This document shows, in pieces, positions 47,677 through 60,577 of a stretch of DNA of 64,000 nucleotides; the first letter of the stretch is position 1, and the number at the start of each line of letters is the position of its first letter. The stretch is from Caprimulgus europaeus (Eukaryota > Chordata > Aves > Caprimulgiformes > Caprimulgidae), in assembly GCA_907165065.1 (NCBI GenBank), contig OU015534.1, positions 13,895,686-13,959,685 of the forward strand, read 5' to 3'. A program made the translations under genes and the position numbers. Under the pieces are notes generated by a model. That model worked only from the letters and a program-made list of their open reading frames with translations, was not told the origin of the DNA and searched no databases.

Positions 47677-48379
47677 GGCCCAAAGTTTTTTTAGAACACT
47701 TTTATCTTGCATATGTGTGTGATTCTGTGATAAGTAATATGCATTAATGTTTCCACTAAAAGCTATAGAAAAGCCATGAAACTCTGACATGCCTTCATCC
47801 CCTTCTCCCCACCCCAAACCAGCAGTAATTTATGGCAATTATTTGGATCCATTGTCTCTCCAAAGCATAAAGAGTCTTGAGTCCTGGCACAAGCAATGAT
47901 CAGAAATAATTTAGTTTTTTACTTCAGTTTCCCAGCAGAACTCTGCCAATAACAAAATGAAAATGATTTCCTTCCTTATCACAAATCTAATCCCTAATAC
48001 ATTTATCTCACTGCAGACACTACCCTATCTTCTATCCTCTCCCCAGATTTCCTACTTACAAGCTCTCAAGACTGACAACTCAGGCTATCTTTGACCTGGT
48101 GAGTACTTTGCCTTTCTCTGCCTCTTTTTCTGAAGCTTTGTCCACTCACAGCCAAACCTCTTGAAACTTCTGGGGATGAAGGTGGTAAAATGCCACTGTC
48201 CACAGCAATCTCTATGATAGATTGTGTATCCCATTAGAAATAATCCAAACTCTCTGGAGCCCTACAGATCAAAATTCACACCCTAAATCAGTCCAGGGGC
48301 CCATAAGAAACCAGTACCTATTAACTGCTTACTACCTGTAAGCCTTGCTAAACGTACAGCCTCCTGCATACAACAGTTT

Positions 48380-48930
48380 CACAGAATCACAGAATGTCAG
48401 GGACTGGAAGGGACTTCAAAAGATCATCCAGTCCAATCCCCCTGCCAGAGCAGGAACACCTACATGAGATCACACAGGAAGGCGTCCAGGTGGGTCTTGG
48501 ATGTCTCCAGAGAAGGAGACTCCACAACCTCCCTGGGCAGCCTGTTCCAGTGCTCTGTCACCCTCACAGTAAAAAAGTTCCTTCTCAAGTTTAAGCGGAA
48601 CCTCCTGTGCTCCAGCTTACACCCATTGCCCCTTGTCCTATCATTGGACACCACTGTGAAGAGCTTGGCTCCATCCTCCTGACACTCACCCTTCATATAT
48701 TTATAAACATTAATAAGGTCCCCCCTCAGCCTCCTCTTCTCCAAGCTAGAGGCCCAGCTCCCCCAGCCTTTCCTCATCAGGGAGATGCTCCACTCCCTTA
48801 ATCATTTTGGTGGCTCTGTGCTGGACTCTCTCAAGCAGTTCCCTGTCCTTGAACTGTGGGGCCCAGAACTGGACACAATATTCCAGATGCGGCCTCACCA
48901 GGGCAGAGTAGAGGGTGAAATATGGTTTCA
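48380..48930 (-). mobile_element. CR1 non-LTR retrotransposon, 5'-truncated, with 3' end and ORF2 C-terminus
   Basis: Seen: read on the minus strand, the element ends at its low-coordinate side in a repeated attctgtga-type terminus preceded by the typical stem-forming segment (ggggattggactggatgat). Its high-coordinate part translates as the C-terminal end of CR1 ORF2: a frame with [18 protein letters not shown], then a second frame with [18 protein letters not shown] and [19 protein letters not shown]. The two frames join at about 48751-48755, where a loss of about two bases after GELGL creates a stop and frameshift, so the copy is dead. About 550 bp remain. CR1 inserts by target-primed reverse transcription and is normally 5'-truncated, as here. 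The low decay suggests it is one of the younger copies in the window and of the same subfamily as the short tail at 27.8 kb. Confidence 0.95.
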
Positions 48931-49645
48931 ATATGATTTAGCTAAGATATAGCCCTGTGTTGGTTGCTTGCAGAAACTGAGGTTGGAATCAAAGAAGGAG
49001 GATCCTTATTTGAAAAGGAAAGGACATAAGATGTGAGGAGGTGCCAAGCAATTTTTGTCTTTAATGACAGAGTGGCAAGGACAGAGCTTTTTAAAACAAA
49101 CCCAACTATTCACTGTAGCAGTGAGTTCAAATAAGGTGTATTTTATTGCTTATTTTCCTTGTTCCATTAACCAGAGACTGTAATGTAATTTGCTAGTGCC
49201 ACCTGCCCTATTCAAATACATTAAAAATAAGGATTCTTTGTTGTTTTCCAAAGAACATAGTCACTTTGTCCTTTGATCTCAAACTTGTATTAAAAATAAT
49301 GTTTGGATGTTTGATTTGTTTTTACGAGTAGGCAGGCAGTGTTTTGCAGTGGGTTTCCATAATCAGATATTCACTTCTATCATCACTTTTAAATAAAGTA
49401 TAAAGTGTTGGCATGGAGGGAAAGTACAAAGCTATTTTAAAATGAAGCACACTGATTAAAAATGAATAAATATGTTCAAATAATGGATCTGACTATAAAA
49501 GAAGCCAAAATCTACATTCAGTGCAGGCAATGTATGAGGAACAGAAGCATTTACCTTAAGTTTCTATTTAACTCTACTGACAGTTATTCTCAGTAACACT
49601 GAAATGATGATACACTGCTTTCATTCTCTTTCCCATCTATGTGTG

Positions 49646-49646
49646 C

Positions 49647-49687
<41 letters not shown>
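49646..49687. repeat. (AT)n microsatellite
   Basis: An alternating AT tract of about 40 bp, interrupted once by an ac step (at about 49663) and starting from a short gtgtgcat lead. Likely length-variable. Confidence 0.95.
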
Positions 49688-52600
49688 CAGACATTATATG
49701 ACAGATACACACTGGTACTGGTGTTTCTTCTGAAAACTTAGTTTTGATTCAAACCTCAACCTAACAGCCTGGGAAAGTAAATTACCTTATCTCAGTGTTT
49801 TCAATGGATAGTGTTTCTGTGCTCACAAGAGATGAATTCCAGGAATTAAACTGAGTCTGAGGTTAAGTGCTTACACCTGTCTACCTGGGAACATCCTCCC
49901 CCCTCCCCCTCCCTTTTTGATACCATATTTAACTCCTTATAAGAGATAACTAAACCATAAAAGAACTTTCATGGAAGAACTTTGAGCATCCACTTACATC
50001 AGATCAGGTCTGCAACCTGTAGCTTGCTGATCAAGTCCCTTTCTCTAATAACATTAAAGTATTTCTTTTTTATTTCATGAACAGTCTTTGAAACTGCTCT
50101 CTATCCACTAAAAACTGTAGCAGAGTCCATTAGACTGTCCTATGAAATTGATAGGACATTAAACTGAAAAATCTATGTTTAAAGTCTTTCCCTTATGCAA
50201 GCTTGATTTATACCTGGACTGACCTATAGCAAATAGTTAGACTGCTCAGAAATTGTGTGATGGACCATTGTATAAATAGAAACTTGCAATCAATTAGAAG
50301 AGTTTGCACTTAATTGATCAGTTAAAATGAGAAAAAAACATATGTAAGTGCAATTCTGAAAGTCAGGGGAATTCTTACATGTCTTGTTTACCTGAAGGAG
50401 AAACTAAAATGCCTGGATTCCTCAACACCTTGGAGCTGAATTTAAATATTCAGCAAAACAATGAAATACTGCCCTAAAACAATCTGTAGCCAAAACCTGA
50501 GACAAAAGAAAGAGCTAAGCATCTGTCATGAGCATTTCTGAACTGTAACATGTTGTAGCAAAACCAGCCTGCATTTCACACAAAGTGTACTACTTTTGTA
50601 TAAATATCATCAGTTCTAAAGGTATACAGTTGGTATAAATACCACATACGTGCCAGCGTGAAAGGTGCTATCATACATGTATAGCAGTTAAAAAGATATC
50701 TATCAGAAGAAACAGGAGAAATCCATGTAAAACTTGTATAAATAATATAATTGGATTTTGGCCAGTAAACCATATCTATTATCCAGAGCCTTACCAAGTA
50801 AAAAGCTCTTCTTCCTGGTGAATGGCACACAGAGGAAGGAAGGATGGCAGGAAAACTGAGCACTGTAAGTACACTGAATGGTTTCCTTTATAATGGTGTG
50901 TTGCTAATGACTCCTGAGTTAAGATTGGGTTGAGATTTGCATTTAAATGAAGGCTGAAATCCCCTTGTTTCACACTTTAATGGTTGAGTAATCTCTAAAT
51001 TTGGCACAGTAAACTTCAGAGAAGAATTTTCCTCATAATTTTCTTTAGTAAATATTTACTACATAGTTATTAAATATTTGCAAAGGAAAGTTGCAAAGGA
51101 AACAGCTTTTCTTTTGTGTCTCATTTTCTTGGGTTTTACAGCCCTCAAGCCCAGCAAACTTCACAACTACATAAGTGCATATATGTGTATGTACACAGTT
51201 TACTTCCCTTCATCCCCAGGTATCTTTTACCTGGTTATTTACTGTCAACATAGACTATTCTAGAAATTCTGAATTAAGAATAAGCTGCTATTTTGCTAAA
51301 CCAGCTAGCCTACTGCAGCTGTATGCAGAGGAGACCCTTCATCCAGGCTCTTGTTCTGGTGAAGGTAAGTCCCTTGTCCCTTGGGTTCACTAGCTCCTTT
51401 TTTTCTGTCTGGAGCCAGGCAGTTCATCACATATATAATATTATTATTTTTGTATGAAAGCTTGTTGTTACAATCATGGATTTTTATGATTGCATACTTT
51501 GATCCATAAAAATGGTACAATCATAACAGTTACAGGAAAATATCATTCTGTTTTGTTGTAGAGATGCATAGCAAGGTGGCAGAATTAAAGAACTGACCCA
51601 CAGGTAATCATAAGGACTGGAATAGTGGGTTGTGAAATTGGATAGAATCAGCGTCAATTACGTAGTTCATTCATTCCTGCTCTGAAGCTTTTATTTGTAG
51701 ACTTACTGATAGCCTCATATAACTCCTTCACTTATTCCCCTTTTTTATTCCAATGACCAAACTCCCCACTGCAGGACAGCCCCTATCCAACAGGCTTCAT
51801 CACTCTGATGCAAGTTGTTTCCTTGGCACTAAGCCAGAAGAAATTCACCAGACTCAAGCCAGGCAAGAGGTGAGGATTTGAGTCAGACTAGGTTAAGAAA
51901 TCTAAGGTTTAAGATGGAGACAGTTAAGGATGAGGCCAAGGAGAGAAATAATAAATGGAATGCCAACAGAATATTAGGTAACTTCAGAGCTTATTTGCCT
52001 TTCACAGCTTACATTACTTGGATGTACAGTTTAATAACCCCATCCATGGAAAAGAAAACAATCAACAAACCTGTATGGACTTCATACAGTATAGCAAATA
52101 TTTGTCTTAATGTATAATATTACAACTGGATTATGAATGAAGGGTGGAATTTCTCTTTGATTAAGTAGACTGGTTTAGTAAAGGAGTACACTCAGATCAA
52201 ACAGTTTGTGGAAAGAATTGACACAGTTCTTGAGAAGCATAGAAACTAGCAAAAACTGAGAGAAGAACATTTAAAGAGTACAACAAACAGTTCCCAGCTT
52301 CAGAGGGAAAGGGAGACACCCAGCCTCCAAAGAGCAGTGAACCTAGGGTGGAAAGTGAGAGGTTGCCACATCCTGCCCCATGAAAAGAAGCACTGAAAAG
52401 CTGTATGCCGGAGGGATTTTCTCCTGTGTCCATCATGTTTCCTCAAGTTCCGCCATTACTCTTCTGTGTGAAAGACCCCTTTTTTCAATTACATAAAAGT
52501 ACAAGAAGAGATAAAAGCTGGGTTCAGGAAGTTATGCTGCCCAGATAATGACCCTTTCTTTGTTAAAATTCCTAAATGTGAAATCCCAAACAGAACAAAT

Positions 52601-55111
52601 TCAGCCTCTCATCTTCTATTTCCCTTCCTCCTTTTGTTCATGTTGCTGTCAGTCTCTTTGACACATTCTTCTTCAAACACTCCTTATCAACTCTAATATT
52701 TCCCAAGAAGGAGACTCTTTTATGTTCTTCATCATCATGAAGATACCATACATATCTTCAGGTCAATGAACAACTTTCTCTCTGACCATTCAACCTGACA
52801 AATAAATTACACTCAGACTTCAGAAGAAAATAATACATCTGTGACCAAGATCAAACAAAAAAGTGTATGTTTCACCATGGGCCCTTTACTAATTTCAGTG
52901 TTACTGGAAATATAGCCAAATATTTTTGTGCTTTTAAAACCAACTAGAAATTTTAAGATATCGGTTATATCTAATCTAGAAAGTCTTTGATTATTTGTCA
53001 TAGCTTCCACTGATACAACAGCATTTAAAGAGAAAAGCTGCCAGGCCAAGCATAGGCTGGATGAGTAAGGTGTAAATTATCTATCTGGGAGCCCTAACTG
53101 GCAGTAAAAGCATCCACCACTGGTGCACTTGATCTGAACGCAAGTGACGATGAAATGCTGCAGGTCATGGAAGGGAAACCAAGTGACTGTCAGAAGACAG
53201 GCTGGTGATACAGTATAGGCAACGTATCAGACAATTGAAACAACGAATATTTAGACCCAGGACTGCAAACAAATATTCCCTTGGTAAATTAGTTTAATTT
53301 TTGTTTTGTGGAAATGTTTGAAAATTATTATGGCTCTAACAGAAATTGCACTTTAGGTTTGTCTTGAAGCCTTTGTTTAGGTAAGGGCTCATAATTTAAT
53401 TCCTGTCCTGCATTATATACCAAAGAGACAGCTAAAATGAATAAATTTTGCATAGTTGTCTTAATATTTGAAGGATTAGGGCCATAAAGGGTGTGGCATA
53501 CACAAGCAGGTAAGCAATATGAATTTAAGAGATCAAGATGAGTTATATATGGGATTTGACAGCCTGAAGAATATTTCACTGAAATGTGCATACCTTAACT
53601 AGTTATTGCATGGTATATACAGCAAAGAAGTAGGAGTTAGGAAATTACCTATCAAAAACAGGATCATTAGTATCTTTCCTAAAGCACCTAAAAAACTAAA
53701 CAAGTTTTTAGATGTCTTTTTTTTTGTAGCCTTATACAATATTACTGATAAGCATTTTGTTTGCTTTACAAGAACAACTGTGTTAACCCGTAACATGAAA
53801 AAGTTACTATTATATAATAAGTACTGTACAATTCCTGATCTGAACCAGAAAAACTGTCAGCTAAACACAAACATTGCACACAGCTAAAAACAAGTAAGTT
53901 TAACTTCTAAAATACCAGAAAGTACTTAGTATCAGATATCCCTCAATAAGAACAACAATAACAAAATAATACCAGTGGTTCATAGTCATACAGAGAGAAG
54001 CTCTGCTGCTTAAACATGTTTTTCTGCTCTTTTTTGGCCCATAAGATTTTTGAATATGTTAATATTCATGAAACTTTTTAACTCCCAGGGATTAGGAGGT
54101 AATTTATAATTTTAGGAAATTTTAAATTTTTTCTAATATTTTTCAAATTCTGTAACCTCTGTTTTTCTTTTGTGCACAGAAAATTTAGCATGGTATAAAA
54201 TCTGTGGAATAGAATTAGCTTACAGAATATATATACCTTTTGTGGCCAAATTTTGTATTACTGAGAGGTGGAAATTCGAACTTGTCAAAGAGCCAGTTGT
54301 CAGGCAATACATGTAAAACGGTTTCTGCTCATACTCTAATAATCAATTCATTCTGTTAGCCCAGCTCACCTATTGTCTTTTTCAGATCAAGCTTTCTATT
54401 TTGTGATAGTGTATTTTTGCCTTGTTAAGTAAAATAACATTTTCACACCAAAAACCACACACATGGAATCAAATCTGGAGTTGAAAAAAAAAAAAAAGTA
54501 TTGAATTATAAATCTGCTAAAAAACCCAACCAACCAAATCTCTTCTTGAGTGGGAGGAGAGAACCTATGAGCAAATTCAGGTTGACTTATGCAAATAGTT
54601 TCAGTAAAAAAATGAAACATTTTGTTTTGATATCTTTTGAAATTGAAATGTTCTGTTTTGAAAATTACAAAAGCTTTCACTTTGACATTTTCTAAGTGAA
54701 CCTTTCTAAATTTTTATTTTGAAATTAATTTTTAATTCAAACCAGACTCAAATGAAAACAGATTAAATAAACTGGAAGGGGGCAGAATATTTTTCTTGGG
54801 GTAAAAGAAAAAATTTATTTGCTTATCTTAAAAAAAATAAATGAAATTTTTTTTTCAGTTTTCAGTATTCCTCAGCATATGATTTTTCCATAATTTTTAG
54901 TTTGCTATTAAATCTCTGGGATACTCAGTTATAGTCAAACCCTAAAATAAATATTACAGTCCATTCATTGGGCTCCATCATTTTACTTCAACTGGACTGC
55001 AATTTATCAAATAAGCAAAACTTAGGTTCCTCTATATTCTCAGTTCAAAAAGGAGAAGACTGTAGGGAGAGAAAGGGAATGCTGTCACCAGCAGTGTGCA
55101 TACAGGTGTCC

Positions 55112-55157
55112 CTGACTGACTGACTGTCCGTCCGTCCGTCCATCCCTCCCTCCCTCA
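55112..55157. repeat. Compound tetranucleotide tract (TGAC)(TCCG)(TCCC)
   Basis: Three CTGA/TGAC units are followed by three to four GTCC units and then by three CTCC/TCCC units, about 45 bp in all. The GTCCGTCCGTCC part carries three CpG sites in an otherwise CpG-poor region. Confidence 0.9.
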
Positions 55158-56030
55158 TAGCTGATCCGTCATTTTCCATCTGTTTAATTTGCTTAAGTAT
55201 AGTTAATTAATTTATAGGCAGCTTCTGCTGATACGCTTAGTTAGCAAGTAGCTGTCACAGGAGTATCCCATCTTACTAAAGAAACCAAGGCAGACAGGGA
55301 GTAGTGGGAAGATGATTTTTACTTGCCAGATTAGATGAGAATTTGATGATGTAAATGTTGCTACTTTGTCAGAAATCCTGCTTTACATCATGGGAATAGG
55401 CACAGAACATTGTGTTGGGAGCTGCCAACCAGAGAGGGGAAGGGCAATTTACTTTGGAATTTCCAAGGCCTCCTTGAAAAAAGGCATTTTTGGACAGGTT
55501 TTTTGCTGTTTATACTTTTTAGAGAAAAGTTCGGGAAACTGTCAAAGTTCCTATGAACTACAAGTTGTTTTCTTTATGTTTTTACAGCAAAAGAGAAATT
55601 CCCTCATTGATTCTCTTAAGACCTTTCCTCCCACTGAACTCTGGTCCCATTTGATATTCTATAGTTTCTTATTTCATAAGTACTTTTGGTTCTCTCACTA
55701 GAGTGGGCCGTTCATGCATGAAGGTATTTATTGCCCAATCAGGCTTGAAATGCCACTGCACTTTTGCTTTTATTAACTGCCTTTACATGATGATCATCAC
55801 CTTGCTTGCTGTGACTCAGCACTGAGCATTAGCAATCTTTGTGCAGCAGATCCCTGCAGCTGGTGAAAGATTTGGACTTTTTGCTCTCCTTCCTGATAAT
55901 TGAGGCTCCACTTAGATGGAGAGGGAGAAAATATTAACACCTGGAAACAGGGAAAAACAAACAGAGCATTGTTGAGCTTCACTATAACTAAGAGCTTTAG
56001 TAAAAGGAACATCAGTGCAATTAGGGTGTA

Positions 56031-56095
56031 ATCCAAAGCCCATTAAAGTCATTGGGAATCAGTCCACTGACTTAAATAGGCTTTGGATCAGGCCC
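56031..56095. repeat. Palindromic amniote repeat, third type (hairpin)
   Basis: Seen: a clear inverted repeat. The left arm is atccaaagcccattaaagtc and attggga; the right arm, read in reverse complement, is atccaaagcctatttaagtc and agtgga, with a spacer of about 7 bases. The right flank continues caggccc, as in the repeat I know from turtle, crocodilian and bird DNA (ccaaagcccattgaagtcaa with an inverse partner). About 25 paired positions with about 4 mismatches make it one of the best-preserved palindromes in the window. Confidence 0.75.
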
Positions 56096-59000
56096 ATACT
56101 GCATATCAGAAGGCAGTGCTATCTGAGAGAGATTGCATTTCGAAGTGTGAATAACACTGCTGCACACAGCTTTGCTGTTAGAAATTCCAGCTCTGTCACA
56201 TTTTCTGTTGCTGGCATCCTCTTTTCATCAACATTTGTCTTGTAGCAGATTGTGGTTATTATTCTAAATCCAAAGGGCTTTTTGAAAAAGCATCATCATC
56301 ATCCATGCAAATCTGTTGAACAGTTCTATAACATGGTGGGCACAGCCATGGCTGACACAGCACAGTAACAAATAGACACCCTGGAAACATGTCATTTTAA
56401 TGTCCTATCAATTTTATAGACTTTTAAATGTTTTGTAGTTCTGACCAAAATAGGCCTTATAAGCAGAAAAAAAAAAGTTGCTTGGGGTCAGCTGCTCAGA
56501 ATGCCTGAATGTTTTGTAGAAGCCCGGTGTCAAAAGGCCTTGAAATAACCATACATTTCTCCCCATGATGCTGCCAAGAGAGGGAAGGTGGCAGAAAGTA
56601 TTCTAATCAATAGTAACAATTTTGCTCCTAAATTAATTAGTGGTATTGATTGTTGGCCCAGTTAATTATGGTGAGTCAGGTCAGGACAGAATGTTGTATT
56701 TACCGAATTTAGGCTGAAAGCAAAGGCAGCATGCTAAGGGAGCTGGTGGTAAACACAATCCCTTCACTAACTTCTAGCACACATTAGGGCAATGGTTTTC
56801 TTCTTTCTGCTTTCAGGAGGATAAACTATCTTGCAGGAATTATGCCCTCTATCTGCGAGTTACACTTATCAGTGTCATGGCAAGGAGATGCTGCAGGCAC
56901 TCCTGTCCCACTGTGCTGGGGAACTTTGCTTTCTGCTATATACCTCTACAGCTGATCCTACTTTGAACATGGGAGTCATCGTGGGAAAAGAACTACAAGT
57001 CTAGATGTACCAGAAAGGAGGGATTCTCCGAGTTCTTTCTACATTCTCACCTGAGTCACAGGACAGTGGTTTTCTGACTTCCCCTCACTAGGCACATTTC
57101 CAGAACATTTCCAGAAGCTATGTTTGTAGGAGGGGTGACAAAGTTAAGAGAGTGAAGCTTATTATATGCTTAACCAGGGACTAGAGGATGAATGAAAAAG
57201 CCTTTATGAAATTGAAGCAAAAAAGCAAGTAAGGTAGCTTCTTAGCTTGACATAGGAGGCTGAGAATATGCACTCTGCTCTATATCACTCAATCTAACAG
57301 GCCAGCAGCGGTGGTAGCTCTCTGGGGTTGAAGGCGGCAATGAGCGGAAGAGCCTATTAGGCTAACACAGGGGAAATTGATGCAGCTCACAAGAAGAAAA
57401 ATTTGTTTGGCAGGGGAGGTTGTACAAAGCCTTGAACAAATTAGCCTTGATATTTCAGGCCAAATGAGGTGATATTAATATTGCCAACTAATTTTCATTG
57501 TTGTCTTTTTCCATTAGCAGCTTTCAAAAAGATTTACAAAGATGGTCTGTATCAGTACCTGACATACAGACAAAGCAAAGCAGCAGTATATGAACTACAC
57601 TTGAAGAGACCAGGCATTCTTTGAACAAGCCAGGAAGAACAGATAGAAATAATGGGCAGCAGAAGATGCATTTCTTTTTCACCCATTTATGACAAAATCT
57701 AAGATAATGATTAAATTAATTTACAAAATCAGGAGAATATTCCCTTATCAAATTCTATGAATGGACTACTAACTCTTGGCTACAGGACTTTAAAAAAACC
57801 CCAAAACCTCTAGAAATGCTTCTGCTGAGAGCATGAAGTTTTGCTACTAGTAGCAAGTAATAAAATATGGGAAGCCAGGATGCAGAGTTTTCTATTCCTG
57901 TTATAAATATGCAACCTCCTTCACCCGGCAGAGAAGATAAATTTAAATTCTCAGTTCTTCAATCCTACTTCATCATTTGGAATTAATTTCCCTGAAGAAA
58001 AAGCAAGGGATCAAACAAGACTGATCTCTGTTACAGTCACAGAATAAAATTGAATTTGATGCCAAATATTAATAATCCTTGGACATAACCAATGGTAGCA
58101 ACAGAAAATTTCTGACTCAAGGCAAAATGTGTTAGCTCTTATAAAAAGGCTTGGGTTAAGTTTATGATCTGATTTGCAGATGAAGCATCTGGCACAATTA
58201 TGTTCTGATGAACTCACATGTCAGAAACAGGCTATCTTTTCTTATTTTTTGTCATGTCAACCAGTGTCCATCTTGGAAGAAGATCCATAAGAGTTTGCAC
58301 TTCTGTAGCTACTTTCTTCTGAAAACACCAGAATGATTTACAAACATTACTTCACTTATTCAAACAAGTGAAGAATGGATAATTACAAACTGAAATAAAT
58401 CTGGCCCTTGTGTGAAACTCGGAAACAACCCACTAAAATGTAATCAAGGGCAGACTATTCTCCAGTGGAAACAGCAATAGCAGTTAGAAGATATAATCTG
58501 GACATACTTTATGCAAAGTGGTCGAGACCTCAATTTCACATTTTGCATTAAGATTCACATTCAAGAGCTTATTAACCTACATACTTTCCTGTATCTTTAA
58601 TTTAATGATAACCAAATATTGAAGTGGTGCTCATTGAGTAACCAGTACAACTTCCCACAGCATATTTGTCCATTTAGAAGGTCTGATAGGATTGCAGCAG
58701 AAAATCGTATAACAAAGTGCTATCTTGTGAAGTGAAGGAAATAAAATCAAATTAATGCCAATTTACTTTTGAATACAAGTCCACAATAAGTTCTTAAGTG
58801 ATTTAACTCCACTATTTTAATGGCTAATTCAGATTAACTTTCTGGTAATCAAGCTCTTATGCAATAGTGGTTGACTTCTCACTTCTGGGAAATGGTTTCA
58901 ATGACTAGAAACACAGAATGTTGCTCATTAAAAAAGTGACATGAGAAGAAAGTTTGGTTGTGTTTATGGTAAAGTTTTGGAAAGCAGTACTTTTTGTTAT

Positions 59001-60502
59001 TGATAAGAAAAATAAATCAGAAATTATTTTATTGGCCAATCCCATGTGTTTATGAATAAAAAAGTAAAATAAATCACTAGAAATTGAAGAAAGCATTTTG
59101 TTTGTATTGAAATAGCATTTCTTCTTTTATTTTTTTTTTCCCTACAGAACACTGACATATTTTATTTTAGAAGTCAAAGTGAAATGATACAGCTTTTTCA
59201 GAATCTTCCTCTTCTCTGAACAGAGAAAATGAGTTTGCCAAATATTTGTGTTGAATCTGCAACTTTCGAAGAAAAAAGTTTCAGCCAAAAAAAAAAGTGT
59301 GCAGCTCCAGGTTAATTGCCCATAAGAATAAACAAAGCTTGCACCAGTTACCTGCTTTATCTATTAATTGGTTAATTTAACTTGGAAGTGGCAACAAGAG
59401 GATTACATCCAGATTACTTTGAACTAATACTAAGTTCAACAGTCATGGGTTATATAGAAGAAAATGGATAAGTTATCACAAGCTTCTTGAATTTTGAATG
59501 AAAATAAAGGTGGGAACTAAATGTACCAACATGCAAAGCTTTGAAGTCAGAGAGTGATCATTTTGCAATTTTAAACCACTTAAATTTCTATTAAGGCCAA
59601 CTTTCATCTTCTATTTTATCCACTCTGAAACAAGCTGTTTGTATCATGGTGTCAGGCATTGCCCTTTTAGAAATTATATTTTATCTGTCAGATATTAGTG
59701 GAATATTAGTGTGTATGCACATTCTCACACAACATACGTACTGACATTCTCAAAATAATTTTGTGAAGAAAATATTTTAAGCCATGCTTAATCAGAACAA
59801 AAAAAAAATCAGCTTGTATTTATTCTGTGTATAACAGAAATTGATTCTAGTGTTTCTTCAAAGAACATACATCACTTCCACATACTGCTTCCTTTGGATT
59901 ATCTACAAACTCCATCTCCCTTCTAGCAAAACCAACAAACACATTATATCGCTAACCAAAACCACATGGATCATAAAATGTTGTGTCTGATGGATGTAGG
60001 TATCATGTTGAACGTCTGAAGTGGCATACTTCTGCCATTTGGGTAAAACCATTTATTCACTGTGCTTTGCTATTAGCATCTTTGAGTTTTCTGCCCTTCC
60101 AACATTTTCTTTTCAACATTAAGAAACTTGAAGTAATTTACCTACACTTATCTCTAAGAAGACATAGTAAAGGGATTAAGATTGAGTGGAAGAAAAAACA
60201 AACCAGCCACCTTTCATTTGCTATTCACCATCATTTCTATTTAAGAGGTCTTTGGTGTATTTCTAAAAGGCAGTTCCCTTGCAAAAATATGTAAGACGAC
60301 AACTTCACCTTCGTGCTTTCTTAAAATGTTTTCCTAAGGCAGCTGAAGGAAAACAGTAAAGATAGAAATATAATTGTTTTGATTTCAATAAAAGTAACCA
60401 ATTTCACCTCTCAGGTCAGGTGTTACGGTGAGATAATGCCATTTAGATGCAGAGTCATTTGTAAAGCAACAAGCATTTTTATAGCCTAAGGAACAGTGGT
60501 CC
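56096..60502. other. Gene-free stretch
   Basis: No gene or transposon recognised. The part 57270-57500 has unusually balanced composition with several CpG sites (agcagcggtgg, aaggcggcaatgagcggaa) for this window. Confidence 0.4.
56625..56690. promoter_or_regulatory. Second cluster of TAATTA-type sites
   Basis: cctaaattaattagtggtat, tgattgttggcccagttaat and tatggtgagtcagg place two TAATTA cores, an attgttgg and a TGAGTCA (AP-1-like) site within 65 bp. Inference from motifs only. Confidence 0.2.
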
Positions 60503-60577
60503 AGCTCTTTTGCTAGCAGAAATCAGCATAGTTTTACTGAAGCAAATGGAGCAACTCTGATTTACATAAGCTGAAGA
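60503..60577. repeat. Palindromic amniote repeat, same family as 7.0 and 31.0 kb
   Basis: Seen: agaaatcagcatagttttac and tgaagcaaatggagcaactc, then tgatttacataagctgaaga. The left aaatcagca and right actctgattt segments form the inner inverted arms, and the central gaag-aaatggag is the decayed gaagtcaatggag of better copies. The right end ctgaagacatgg corresponds to ctgaggatctgg. Confidence 0.62.

Larger units (their letters stand above)
42743..48379. other. Gene-free stretch
   Basis: Only simple repeats and homopolymers (listed separately) are recognisable. The segment at 46738-46790 has a faint resemblance to a palindromic repeat half (cattctgctgcatctttaca). Confidence 0.45.
48931..56030. 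other. Gene-free stretch
   Basis: A+T-rich with the (AT)n and tetranucleotide tracts listed separately. Open frames are short and motif-free. Confidence 0.45.
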
